Below the pieces are notes generated by a model, which ran no database searches, was not told where the DNA came from, and saw only the letters and a list, made by a program, of their open reading frames with translations. A DNA stretch of 64,000 bases from an uncultured Lachnospiraceae bacterium (GTDB lineage: Bacteria; Bacillota; Clostridia; Lachnospirales; Lachnospiraceae): the NCBI GenBank assembly GCA_947172645.1, contig CAMWBY010000001.1:1-64000 (forward strand). The letters run 5' to 3'. Shown in pieces: positions 50,431 to 58,975 of the stretch (position 1 is its first letter; every line of letters starts with the position of its first letter). Made by a program: the position numbers and the translations under genes.

Positions 50431-50487
50431 CAGAGACTGCCGTAAAACACGATGCTTTATAGCAGTCTAATTTTTTTAAAATTTTGT

Positions 50488-50558
50488 TGTAACTATTGAC
50501 ATTACATCTCCCGAGTGGTACAGTAAGTCCATCAGATGTAACACAAGAAGTTACATCA
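50488..50558 (+). promoter_or_regulatory. promoter of the NTF2-like gene with Rrf2-type operators
   Basis: TTGACA (50496-50501), 17 bp, TACAGT (50519-50524). The dyad TGTAA (50488-50492) / TTACA (50502-50506) is placed as in the rrf2 promoter. Additional half-sites AGATGTAA (50534-50541) and TTACATCA (50551-50558) follow. Confidence 0.65.
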
Positions 50559-50639
50559 TCAAAAAACCGTACTCTTTACTCACCTGCAAAAACATATGCA
50601 GCACCACGAGTACATTCACAATTAAAGGAGGATATCATT

Positions 50640-51413
50640 ATGACAAACATCGAAAAAGCAAAGGCTCTCATCAACACATTCGTGACAGGCGACGCAGACT
50701 ATGCCGCTTCTCTTTTGGCAGAGGATTACATCCAGCATAACCTTGCCTATGGTACAGGGCGCGACGCTTTTACAGGCAGCGTAAACTACCTTGCCTCCGC
50801 ACCAGTCAAAACAACGGTCAATACCATCCGGGCCTATGAAGACGGCGATAAAGTATTTATGCATACCATCTACAACTTTGCAGGCGCAGGTGAACAGGTT
50901 GCATTCGATATTTTCCGTTTTGACAACGAGGGCTTAATCGCAGAACATTGGGATAATCTGGCGAAACTTGAAGCGCCCAATCCTTCCGGCCATACCCAGA
51001 CCGACAACGTCGCGTCCGTCAAAGATTTAGAGAAAACAGAGGCAAACCGACAGCTTGTAAAGAATTTTCTGTACGACGTAATGCAGGGAAACAATCCATC
51101 CAAGACGCCGGAATACTTCGACGGGGATACCTATATCCAACATAACATCTCGATAGCGGACGGCTTGTCCGGATTGGGCGCCGCACTGGACGCACTTGCC
51201 AAACAGAATATCCGGATGGTCTACACCACCGTCCACCAGGTACTTGCACAAGGCAATTATGTACTGGCAGTCAGCGAAGGAACCTTTGGCGAAACGCCTA
51301 CCAGCTACTATGACCTATGGCGGGTTGAAGACGGCAAGATGGCGGAACATTGGGATGTGATGGAAACCATTGCCCCGCCCGAAACGCGGCAAAATGCAAA
51401 CGGTAAATTCTAA
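50640..51413 (+). CDS. NTF2/SnoaL-like protein with two tandem domains
   Basis: 257 aa from ATG 50640 (AAAGGAGG 7 nt upstream); the track start precedes the promoter. Two copies of a SnoaL/NTF2-like fold are visible: YIQHNLAYGTGRDAFTG ... FDIFRFDNEGLIAEHWDNL in residues 1-120 and YIQHNISIADGLSGLGA ... YYDLWRVEDGKMAEHWDVM in residues 130-250. Such domains bind small hydrophobic ligands or act as isomerase/lyase-like enzymes; the reaction is unknown. Probably the target of the Rrf2 regulator. A strong terminator follows. Confidence 0.8.
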   Translation: MTNIEKAKALINTFVTGDADYAASLLAEDYIQHNLAYGTGRDAFTGSVNYLASAPVKTTVNTIRAYEDGDKVFMHTIYNFAGAGEQVAFDIFRFDNEGLIAEHWDNLAKLEAPNPSGHTQTDNVASVKDLEKTEANRQLVKNFLYDVMQGNNPSKTPEYFDGDTYIQHNISIADGLSGLGAALDALAKQNIRMVYTTVHQVLAQGNYVLAVSEGTFGETPTSYYDLWRVEDGKMAEHWDVMETIAPPETRQNANGKF

Positions 51414-51424
51414 AAGAAAAGATA

Positions 51425-51456
51425 ACGGATGCCGGAGTTTCCATTCCGGCATCCGT
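51425..51456 (+). terminator. terminator after the NTF2-like gene
   Basis: ACGGATGCCGGA-GTTTCCAT-TCCGGCATCCGT followed by TTATAT: a perfect 12-bp stem. Confidence 0.85.
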
Positions 51457-51585
51457 TTATATAGAAAACGGGCAAACTCAGCTATAGACGAGGCCGCTGC
51501 CCCGTTCCCAAAATCTAATTGCAAACATCTGATGATAGCTGTAAGCTTAATGTATCAGTACACTCAATTAAAGGAGCCAATCCCC

Positions 51586-52416
51586 ATGCAAGAAAAAAAC
51601 AACACCGACACTTTGTTACGCCTCCTGAAAGAAGATTCTGACCAATACCACAGCCTGGACACCGACGGCTGCACCCTGGAGGAAAAGAAAAACACTATCC
51701 GCTCCCTCATGAATATCCGTATGCCGAAAGAGCCTTCCGCCGGGCTGTTAAAAGCCCAGGACGCCTATCTACAGGAAGAACTTGCCCAAAAGGGTATCGT
51801 GCCTCTATCTGCCATCTCCACACTCCAATGCGGTATCCACAGCTTGCGCGGTAAGTTATCCATATGGCAGGGCGATATCACCAGACTGCAAATAGGCGCG
51901 GTGGTGAATGCCGCCAATTCACAAATGTTAGGCTGCTTCATACCATGCCACCGTTGCATCGACAACGCCATCCACAGCGCAGCGGGCATACAGCTGCGCG
52001 CCGAGTGCAGCCAAATCATGATGCACAGACGGATGCGCTATGGCAATCGCTACGAAGAGCCTACGGGGACGGCAACCCTTACCAAAGCCTACAACCTTCC
52101 ATGCGACTATGTCATCCACACGGTAGGCCCAATCGTGTACGGCAGCCTTAATGATTCCCTCCGGCAAGATTTACGTAATTGTTACAGGAACGCGCTGGAA
52201 TGCTGCTTAAAACACGGTATCAAGTCCGTTGCCTTCTGCTGTATTTCCACCGGGGAATTTCATTTCCCGAATAAAGAAGCAGCAAAAATCGCATGGGAGA
52301 CAGTCACGGATTTTCTGGAAATTCACGGCGAATCTATGGAACGGGTCATTTTTAACGTCTTTAAAGACAGCGACCGGGAAATTTACGAGACCCTTGCAGA
52401 AACCTTTGCCGGATAA
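51586..52416 (+). CDS. zinc-type macro domain protein (ADP-ribosyl hydrolase)
   Basis: 276 aa from ATG 51586 (AAAGGAG upstream); the track start is 72 codons too early. Residues 1-90 are a helical extension. The macro domain begins LSIWQGDITRLQIGAVVNAANSQMLGCFIPCHRCIDNAIHSAAGIQLRAEC; the Cys/His cluster GCFIPCHRC is the zinc site of zinc-dependent macrodomains. GSLNDSLRQDLRNCYRNALE and VAFCCISTGEFHFPNKEAAKIA continue the fold. Such enzymes remove ADP-ribose from proteins modified by sirtuin-type transferases; no SirTM or lipoylated carrier gene is next to it here. Confidence 0.88.
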   Translation: MQEKNNTDTLLRLLKEDSDQYHSLDTDGCTLEEKKNTIRSLMNIRMPKEPSAGLLKAQDAYLQEELAQKGIVPLSAISTLQCGIHSLRGKLSIWQGDITRLQIGAVVNAANSQMLGCFIPCHRCIDNAIHSAAGIQLRAECSQIMMHRRMRYGNRYEEPTGTATLTKAYNLPCDYVIHTVGPIVYGSLNDSLRQDLRNCYRNALECCLKHGIKSVAFCCISTGEFHFPNKEAAKIAWETVTDFLEIHGESMERVIFNVFKDSDREIYETLAETFAG

Positions 52417-52475
52417 CTCCCTCTTCCCTATCCTGCCGATTTGGTGTAAAATGTAAAGCAAAAGGAGGTACTACA

Positions 52476-53930
52476 ATGGACCGGCAAAACCTGACTTTAA
52501 TGACAGATTTATACGAACTGACAATGATGCAGGGATATTTCAAGAACAAAGACCAGAATGAAACCGTGATTTTTGACGCTTTTTACAGAAGCAATCCCTG
52601 TGACGGCGGCTTCGCAATCGCCGCCGGACTGGAACAAATGATTCAGTACATCAAAGAGCTGCATTTCGATGAGGAAGACATTTCCTATCTTGCCAGTCTT
52701 GGTATCTTCGGCAAAGACTTCCTTGATTACTTAAAAGATTTCAGATTCACAGGAGATATCTACGCTATCCCGGAAGGAACCGTCGTGTTTCCCAGGGAGC
52801 CTCTCGTGAAAGTTATCGCGCCGATTATGCAGGCGCAGCTTGTGGAGACGGCTATCTTAAACATCATCAACCACCAGAGCCTTATCGCAACCAAAACCGC
52901 CCGGGTATGTTATGCCGCCCACGGCGACGGTATTATGGAATTCGGGCTTCGCCGCGCCCAGGGACCGGACGCGGGCACCTACGGCGCAAGGGCTGCCATG
53001 ATTGGCGGCTGTGTGGGCACATCCAACGTCCTGTGCGGACAGCTTTTCGACGTTCCCGTGAAAGGCACCCACGCCCACAGTTGGATTATGAGTTTTCCCG
53101 ATGAGTACACGGCTTTTAAAACCTATGCGGATATGTATCCTTCCGCCTGCATTCTGTTGGTGGACACATACGATACATTAAAATCCGGCGTGCCCAACGC
53201 CATCCGGGTCTTCACCGAGATGCGCGAGGCAGGCATACCGCTTACATTCTACGGTATCCGCTTAGACAGCGGCGACTTGGCGTACCTGTCCAAGAAAGCC
53301 CGGAAAATGCTGGACGCGGCAGGCTTCACCGATGCGGTTATCTCCGCCTCCAACGATTTGGACGAGTTCCTTATCCAAAGTCTGAAAGACCAGGGCGCGG
53401 CCATCACCTCATGGGGCGTAGGCACACACCTAATCACATCCAAGGACTGCCCTTCCTTCGGCGGCGTGTACAAGTTAGCCGCGGTGATGGGCAAAGACGG
53501 ACAGTTTATACCCAAGATTAAATTGTCCGAAAACTCGGAAAAGGTAACCAATCCGGGTAACAAGACTATCTACCGTATCTATGAGAAGGAAACCGGGAAA
53601 ATCAAAGCCGACCTTATCTGTCTGGTAGACGAACAGTACGACGAGAGCAAACCGTTGCTTCTCTTTGACCCCAACGAACCGTGGAAGAAGACGAAGCTGG
53701 CGGGAGGAAGCTATACACTGAGGGAACTGATGGTTCCTGTCTTCCGTGGCGGGGAATGCTGCTACGCCTCCCCGAAAGTCATGGACATCCGCTCCTACTG
53801 CCAGGACGAACTCAACACCCTCTGGGAAGAGACAAGGCGTCTTGTGAATCCTCATAAGGTATATGTAGATTTATCAAGCAAACTTTATGATATCAAGATA
53901 CAATTGTTAGACCAGATGAACCAAATGTAG
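52476..53930 (+). CDS. pncB: nicotinate phosphoribosyltransferase
   Basis: 484 aa, AAAGGAGGTACTACA before the ATG. The N-terminus NLTLMTDLYELTMMQGYFKN, then FGLRRAQGPDAGTYGARAAMIGGCVGTSNVL, KGTHAHSWIMSF and FYGIRLDSGDLAYLSKKARKMLDAAG are diagnostic of the family; the His in KGTHAHS is the phosphorylated residue. It makes nicotinate mononucleotide from nicotinate and PRPP for NAD salvage. Its neighbour is a macro-domain hydrolase, so both genes touch NAD/ADP-ribose metabolism. Confidence 0.93.
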   Translation: MDRQNLTLMTDLYELTMMQGYFKNKDQNETVIFDAFYRSNPCDGGFAIAAGLEQMIQYIKELHFDEEDISYLASLGIFGKDFLDYLKDFRFTGDIYAIPEGTVVFPREPLVKVIAPIMQAQLVETAILNIINHQSLIATKTARVCYAAHGDGIMEFGLRRAQGPDAGTYGARAAMIGGCVGTSNVLCGQLFDVPVKGTHAHSWIMSFPDEYTAFKTYADMYPSACILLVDTYDTLKSGVPNAIRVFTEMREAGIPLTFYGIRLDSGDLAYLSKKARKMLDAAGFTDAVISASNDLDEFLIQSLKDQGAAITSWGVGTHLITSKDCPSFGGVYKLAAVMGKDGQFIPKIKLSENSEKVTNPGNKTIYRIYEKETGKIKADLICLVDEQYDESKPLLLFDPNEPWKKTKLAGGSYTLRELMVPVFRGGECCYASPKVMDIRSYCQDELNTLWEETRRLVNPHKVYVDLSSKLYDIKIQLLDQMNQM

Positions 53931-54006
53931 GAACCTTTTTACAACTCGTTTTCTGCAAGAAATTTGCAAAAAATTCCGGAAGCACGCAATATAGGGAGGG
54001 ACACAT

Positions 54007-54894
54007 ATGCTTCGCATCGTTACAGATTCTGCAAGCGACCTGCCTGCCGATTATATCAGGCGGCACAACCTACACGTGATTCCTACGCCGGTTGTAATCG
54101 ACGATATCGATTACTTTGACGGGGAAACCATACGCACAGAAGAATTTTACAATATACTGGACGATATCCGACGCGATATAAAAACCTACCATATCAATCC
54201 TGCCATGTTCACAGACGCCTTCACACCCTATGCCAAGGCAGGGGACAGCATTATCTATTTATGTTTTTCTACCGGAATCGCAGGCACCTACAATGCCGCT
54301 AATATTGCCAAAGAAACTTTATCGGAAGAATATCCGGACTTTGACTTGACGATTATTGATTCCAAATGCGCTTCCGCAGGCTTCGGACTGCTTGTCACGA
54401 AGCTCGTTACCATGTTGGAAAAAGGCGCCCCAAAAGAAGAAATCATTGAGGCCGCCGAGTATTTCATCTCCCATATACGCCATGTGTTCACAGTACAGAC
54501 GTTGGCATACTTAATCAAAGGCGGACGCCTCACCAAATTCAAAGGCACCCTGGCCGAGACATTGGACATGAAACCTGTGTTGGTGGTAAACGAATCCGGG
54601 GCTTTGGCCGTCATCAAGACCGTGCGGGGCAGGAAGAAATCCCTGCGCTATCTCATAGATTACGCCAGGGAGAACGGATACCATCTGGAAAACCAGACGG
54701 TCGCGCTGTGTCATGGGGAAGACTCGGAAGCGCTTGACATGGTGGCGTCTCTCGTCCAGGAAAACTTCCGCCCGAAAAATATCATCGTCTCCGTGGTAGG
54801 GTGCGCCATCGGCGCGCACACCGGCAGAGGCCTGGTGGGTTTTTGCTTTTTCGACGCCGACGACGGGAAATATGCACATTATTTTGCAGATTAG
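54007..54894 (+). CDS. DegV-family fatty-acid-binding protein
   Basis: 295 aa, GGGAGGGACACAT before the ATG. MLRIVTDSASDLPADYIRRHNLHVIPTPVVIDD is the DegV start; SIIYLCFSTGIAGTYNAANIAKE contains the conserved Ser/Thr that contact the lipid carboxylate, and HVFTVQTLAYLIKGGRLTKFKGTLAETLDMKPVL is the second signature. FakB-like proteins of this family present fatty acids to the FakA kinase. No FakA gene is nearby. Length is typical. Confidence 0.9.
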   Translation: MLRIVTDSASDLPADYIRRHNLHVIPTPVVIDDIDYFDGETIRTEEFYNILDDIRRDIKTYHINPAMFTDAFTPYAKAGDSIIYLCFSTGIAGTYNAANIAKETLSEEYPDFDLTIIDSKCASAGFGLLVTKLVTMLEKGAPKEEIIEAAEYFISHIRHVFTVQTLAYLIKGGRLTKFKGTLAETLDMKPVLVVNESGALAVIKTVRGRKKSLRYLIDYARENGYHLENQTVALCHGEDSEALDMVASLVQENFRPKNIIVSVVGCAIGAHTGRGLVGFCFFDADDGKYAHYFAD

Positions 54895-54935
54895 AGCAGT
54901 AGATTGAAAAATCCATATGCGGAAGATTATTTCAC

Positions 54936-54965
54936 TGTCCGAACAAGTTCGGACACAAATTTGTG
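54936..54965. repeat. overlapping palindromes between degV and the acetyltransferase gene
   Basis: TGTCCGAA-CAAG-TTCGGACA (8-bp arms) followed by the overlapping 12-bp palindrome CACAAATTTGTG. There is no T-run, so it is not a clear terminator. Confidence 0.4.
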
Positions 54966-55069
54966 CTTGCGCCCAAATTCGCAGGTTAAGCAAGAATGGA
55001 GACTAACTATATGGGATTGTACATGCCCGGAAATGAAGAGCCCGAAATAAGCACCTGTATGATACTTGA

Positions 55070-56341
55070 ATGACAAGGGGAATCAGAATTTATATGGAAG
55101 AACAACATCAGAGTTATACTTACTTAGAGACAAACGGAGACTTTAAAATGCGGGAATTAGACCGGGGCGACTTGGAGCAGTTTAATGCCCTGCTGCAATA
55201 TGCTTTCCAGGTCACCTCATATGACCTGTTCCAGACCGGCTGGCAGCAAGACGAGATTAAATATGCCAAGCGGCCCATCCTGGAAGAAGCCTATGTCATC
55301 GGATGGTTTTATCAGGACCGTCTGGCATCCATGATTGTGGTCTACTCCATGAAAGTCAATATCCACGACACCATCATGGATATGGGCGGCATCACAGGCG
55401 TCGCCACCTACCCGGAATATACCGGGAGGGGTCTGATTCATTCCCTTATGCGGCACGCGCTTGACTATATCCACAGCCAGGGAATGCTCATTTCTTTCCT
55501 CTATCCCTACTCGATTCCTTTCTACCGTAAGATGGGATGGGAAATTGTGTCCGACAAGCTTTCCTTCACCGTCAAGGACACACAGCTTCCCAAAGCACGC
55601 CCTGTGGACGGCATGGTGGAACGTGTCAGCCTGGATTCCGAAGACTACCACAACGTACATTCCTACTTTGCCTTGCAAAGGCACGGCGCGTTAATCCGCG
55701 ACGCCCTTTCCTGGGAAGAGTACTGGCGTTGGGACAATGAAGATATCATCGCTGCAGTCTACTACAGCAAGGAACATAAACCCCTGGGGTACGTCGTCTA
55801 TTATATCGCAAACGAAATTTTCCATATCAAAGAAATGGTTTACTTAAACATCGAAGCAAACTACGGACTGTGGAACTATATCAGCGCGCATTTCTCCATG
55901 ATTACGCAAGTCCAGGGCGATAACTATTCGGGCGAGCCAATGGCATACCTCTTCGAGGACAGCGAGATTACGGAGACAATCTCCCCCTATATCATGGCCC
56001 GTATCATAGATGTGAAGGAGTTTCTCACCGAATATCCTTTCCAGATACAGCCCGAAGATTTTAAGCTTCATTTCCGGGTGCATGATGAGATGGCGCCCTG
56101 GAACGAAGGCGACTACATGGTTTCATGGCACGACGGCAAGACTGTCTGCGAACAAGTGGACAACAACCAGTCCATCAACGTGGTGGAATTGTCCGTGAAC
56201 ACTCTCACCGCCATGCTGATGGGCTATAAAAGGCCCTCCTACCTCTATGAGCATGAGAAGATTCTGACCGAATACTATATGCTGACCTGGTTAGAGCGCA
56301 TGATTCCGGTAGAAAAAGCATATTTTTCGGATTACTTCTAG
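55070..56341 (+). CDS. GNAT acetyltransferase, Eis-like with SCP2 domain
   Basis: 423 aa. The first GNAT domain starts MRELDRGDLEQFNALLQYAF and contains the acetyl-CoA loop GVATYPEYTGRGLIHSLMRHAL near residue 125. A second GNAT-like half and a C-terminal SCP2-like region (FRVHDEMAPWNEGDYMVSWHDGKTVCEQVDNNQSINVVELSVNTLTAML) give the Eis architecture. Eis-type enzymes acetylate amines such as aminoglycosides or polyamines; the substrate here is unknown. The start could also be the ATG at 55094 behind GGGGAA. Confidence 0.85.
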   Translation: MTRGIRIYMEEQHQSYTYLETNGDFKMRELDRGDLEQFNALLQYAFQVTSYDLFQTGWQQDEIKYAKRPILEEAYVIGWFYQDRLASMIVVYSMKVNIHDTIMDMGGITGVATYPEYTGRGLIHSLMRHALDYIHSQGMLISFLYPYSIPFYRKMGWEIVSDKLSFTVKDTQLPKARPVDGMVERVSLDSEDYHNVHSYFALQRHGALIRDALSWEEYWRWDNEDIIAAVYYSKEHKPLGYVVYYIANEIFHIKEMVYLNIEANYGLWNYISAHFSMITQVQGDNYSGEPMAYLFEDSEITETISPYIMARIIDVKEFLTEYPFQIQPEDFKLHFRVHDEMAPWNEGDYMVSWHDGKTVCEQVDNNQSINVVELSVNTLTAMLMGYKRPSYLYEHEKILTEYYMLTWLERMIPVEKAYFSDYF

Positions 56342-56424
56342 GATAAAAAGGATGCAAAGCACATGAAGAAAATAACACGTTATGTATCAGCCACATTGCT
56401 CACGGGAAGAAATCCATTCTCTCT

Positions 56425-57747
56425 TTATATTCCCGCCACGCTTTCCATAATCATCTCGCATGTCCAGTCAATCAGTTCGTCCGAATGGGCATCCGACACG
56501 AACAATGCTTCAAACTGGGAAGGCGCAACATAGATTCCTCTTTTCAGCATATTGTGAAAATAATTCGCGAAAGCCTCCCTGTCACAGCGGCATGCATCTT
56601 CATAATTTGCCACCGCCCTTTCCTTTTCTGTACCGCCGGGTGCCGGATTCCCTGTCGCAGGCAGCATGGCATCAAACTTGAAGAAGGCCGAAAGCAGGGA
56701 GCCTGCGCGGTTCACAGCCAGTCCTTTTTTCCGGAAAGCCTGTGCAAGCTTTTCCGCCCTTCTGTCAATACGCTCATAGATTTCCCTGTCTTCCATCAAA
56801 ATCTTTAACGTGGTGATGCCCGCCGACACCGCCACCGGGTTTCCCGACAATGTACCCGCCTGGTATACTTCCCCCAATGGCGCAACGCAGGACATCATCT
56901 CCCGGCTTCCTCCGTAAGCCGCCAGGGGCATGCCCCCGCCCACTATCTTACCGAATGTGTGCAAATCGGCATGGACGCCCGTATATTCCGTGGCGCCGCC
57001 CAAGGCCAGGCGGAATCCCGTTATCACTTCGTCGAAAATCAAAAGCGTACCCTGTTCTTTCGTGATGCGCCGCAGAAATTCCAGAAAGCCCTTTTTAGGC
57101 GGCACCACACCCATATTGGCCGCCACAGGCTCAATTACCACCGCCGCTACCTGTCCCATGTTCTCTTCCATCAGCCTGCGCACAGATTCCTCATTGTTGT
57201 ACACCGCCGTCAAAGTGCTCTCGGCATAGCCCGCCGGAACTCCCGCGCTGTCCGGCACAGACTGGGTCAGAAGCCCGGAGCCTGCCTTTACAAGAAGTCC
57301 ATCGGAATGCCCGTGGTAATTCCCCGCAAATTTGATAATCTTCTCTCTGCCTGTAAATCCCCTCGCCACGCGCACTGCGCTCATGACGGCCTCGGTGCCG
57401 GAACTCACAAGCCGCACCATCTCCACGTCCGGGACGCAGGCATGAATCAATTCCGCCAGTTCAACTTCCCCCGCCGTCGGGGCGCCGAAGGTAAGCCCGC
57501 CATTGCAGGCTTTCTGTACCGCTTCCACTACCCTCGGATGGGCATGTCCCAAAATACCCGGTCCCCAGGAACACACATAATCCAGATAACGGTTCCCGTC
57601 CACATCATACAACCAAGGCCCTTTTGCCCGCTCCACGAAAAAGGGATGTCCCCCTACTGCCCCGAACGCTCGCACGGGAGAGTTCACCCCTCCGGGTATT
57701 AATTTTTTCGCTTTGTCAAAAAGTATCTCTGACCGGTTTGTATCCAT
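56425..57747 (-). CDS. hemL: glutamate-1-semialdehyde 2,1-aminomutase
   Basis: 440 aa from ATG 57747 (GGAGAA upstream; the track start is 15 codons earlier). SEILFDKAKKLIPGGVNSPVRAFGAVGG is diagnostic. The PLP pocket is VRLVSSGTEAVMSAVRVARGFTGR and LLIFDEVITGFRLALGG, with the PLP lysine in LHTFGKIVGGGMPLAAYGG. It makes 5-aminolevulinate in the C5 pathway, which needs HemA; hemA is not in the window and may lie beyond the right edge. Last gene of the tetrapyrrole cluster, convergent with the acetyltransferase. Confidence 0.94.
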   Translation of the reverse strand: MDTNRSEILFDKAKKLIPGGVNSPVRAFGAVGGHPFFVERAKGPWLYDVDGNRYLDYVCSWGPGILGHAHPRVVEAVQKACNGGLTFGAPTAGEVELAELIHACVPDVEMVRLVSSGTEAVMSAVRVARGFTGREKIIKFAGNYHGHSDGLLVKAGSGLLTQSVPDSAGVPAGYAESTLTAVYNNEESVRRLMEENMGQVAAVVIEPVAANMGVVPPKKGFLEFLRRITKEQGTLLIFDEVITGFRLALGGATEYTGVHADLHTFGKIVGGGMPLAAYGGSREMMSCVAPLGEVYQAGTLSGNPVAVSAGITTLKILMEDREIYERIDRRAEKLAQAFRKKGLAVNRAGSLLSAFFKFDAMLPATGNPAPGGTEKERAVANYEDACRCDREAFANYFHNMLKRGIYVAPSQFEALFVSDAHSDELIDWTCEMIMESVAGI

Positions 57748-57819
57748 ACTGATTCTCCATTCCAAAATTTCCACACAAACAAAAATTACCAACCCTTTGC
57801 TAACACAAATCTTTGATTT

Positions 57820-58785
57820 TCACCCTAACCACTCCACTGCATCCAGCGCATGATAAGTAATGATAATCTTCGCTCCCGCCCTCTTCATGGCGGTAAGGTT
57901 CTCCATCACAATCCGCCTCTCGTCAATCCATCCATTGGCGGTGGCAGCCTTCACCATGGCGTACTCCCCGCTCACATTATACACCGCAAGCGGCATAGCA
58001 TACCGGAGCGCCGCTTCTTTCAGCACATCCAGATAGGAAAGGGCAGGTTTCACCATCACTATATCCGCCCCTTCCTCAATATCGGCGGCAATTTCCCGCA
58101 GCGCCTCCTGGCCGTTGGCAAAATCCATCTGATAACTTTTACGGTCCCCAAATCCCGGCGCGGAATGGGCGGCGTCCCGGAACGGGCCATAATAGGCAGA
58201 TGCAAATTTTGCGCTGTAAGCCATAATCGGTATCTGCTCAAATCCGGCCTCATCCAGGCCTGCGCGTATGGCCGCCACGCGCCCGTCCATCATATCCGAA
58301 GGAGCTACCATGTCAGCCCCCGCCGCCGCAAGGCTCACCGACATTTTCACAAGATAGGGAAGCGTCTCATCATTTAATATTTCATCCCCACACACCATGC
58401 CGCAATGCCCGTGGGACGTGTACTCACATAAACAAATATCCACCACAACATAAATTTCCGGATAGTTTTCTTTGATAAACCGCACTGCTCTCTGGGTGAT
58501 TCCATCTTCTGCATACGCCTGGCTTCCCTGCGGGTCTTTCTCCTTTGGAATGCCAAAGAGCATGACGCCCCCGATAGCCGCCTCTTTTACCTGGTCGAGA
58601 ATCTCTTTGAGGCAGTCAACCGAATACTGGTAAACTCCCGGCATGGAACTCACCGGATTCTTAATATTCTCTCCTTCTATGACAAAAATCGGATAAATAA
58701 AATCTTTCGGATGCAGTCTCGTCTCCTGCATCATAGAACGGATTCGCCCGTCACGCCTTAATCTCCTGAATCGTTGTATACTCAT
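57820..58785 (-). CDS. hemB: porphobilinogen synthase (ALA dehydratase)
   Basis: 321 aa. RFRRLRRDGRIRSMMQETRLHPKDFIYPIFV is the family start. The metal-binding cysteines are in DICLCEYTSHGHCG, the zinc-dependent type. Catalytic lysines are in MAYSAKFASAYYGPFRDA and DIVMVKPALSYLD. It condenses two 5-aminolevulinates to porphobilinogen. It lies 72 nt upstream of hemL in the same direction and after a noncoding stretch with three hairpins, which separates it from the cobA-hemD gene. Confidence 0.95.
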   Translation of the reverse strand: MSIQRFRRLRRDGRIRSMMQETRLHPKDFIYPIFVIEGENIKNPVSSMPGVYQYSVDCLKEILDQVKEAAIGGVMLFGIPKEKDPQGSQAYAEDGITQRAVRFIKENYPEIYVVVDICLCEYTSHGHCGMVCGDEILNDETLPYLVKMSVSLAAAGADMVAPSDMMDGRVAAIRAGLDEAGFEQIPIMAYSAKFASAYYGPFRDAAHSAPGFGDRKSYQMDFANGQEALREIAADIEEGADIVMVKPALSYLDVLKEAALRYAMPLAVYNVSGEYAMVKAATANGWIDERRIVMENLTAMKRAGAKIIITYHALDAVEWLG

Positions 58786-58844
58786 ATCTGTTTCCCCATT
58801 TCTTTTGCATTCATTTTGTCAGGATAGCGCATGCTAACTTCCAT

Positions 58845-58969
58845 GATTCCGCTTTGCGGAATCACAAATCAGTGCGGAGAATGCCGTATTTTAGGCATTC
58901 TCCTGTGTGAGACTTAGAACTTCTTAGCGAAGCAGCCATTGCTGCGAGCTTTAGAAGTTCTTCTCACAC
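58845..58969. repeat. three consecutive hairpins upstream of hemB
   Basis: GATTCCG-CTTTG-CGGAATC (58845-58863); GGAGAATGCC-GTATTTTA-GGCATTCTCC (58876-58903); and a long imperfect palindrome, GTGTGAGA..AGAACTTCT..GCAGC / GCTGC..AGAAGTTCT..TCTCACAC (58905-58969). It fills the gap between hemB and cobA-hemD. It could be a REP-like or mobile palindromic element, or RNA structure in the operon. Confidence 0.6.
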
Positions 58970-58975
58970 TAATCC

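Noticed and set aside
50496-50639. N-terminal extension of the NTF2-like protein in the ORF track
   Set aside because: It spans the -35 and -10 promoter elements and the operator half-sites; the ATG at 50640 has a strong ribosome site.
56363-56533. 56-codon plus-strand ORF after the acetyltransferase gene
   Set aside because: It has a fair ribosome site but runs antisense into the hemL coding region and has no recognisable features.
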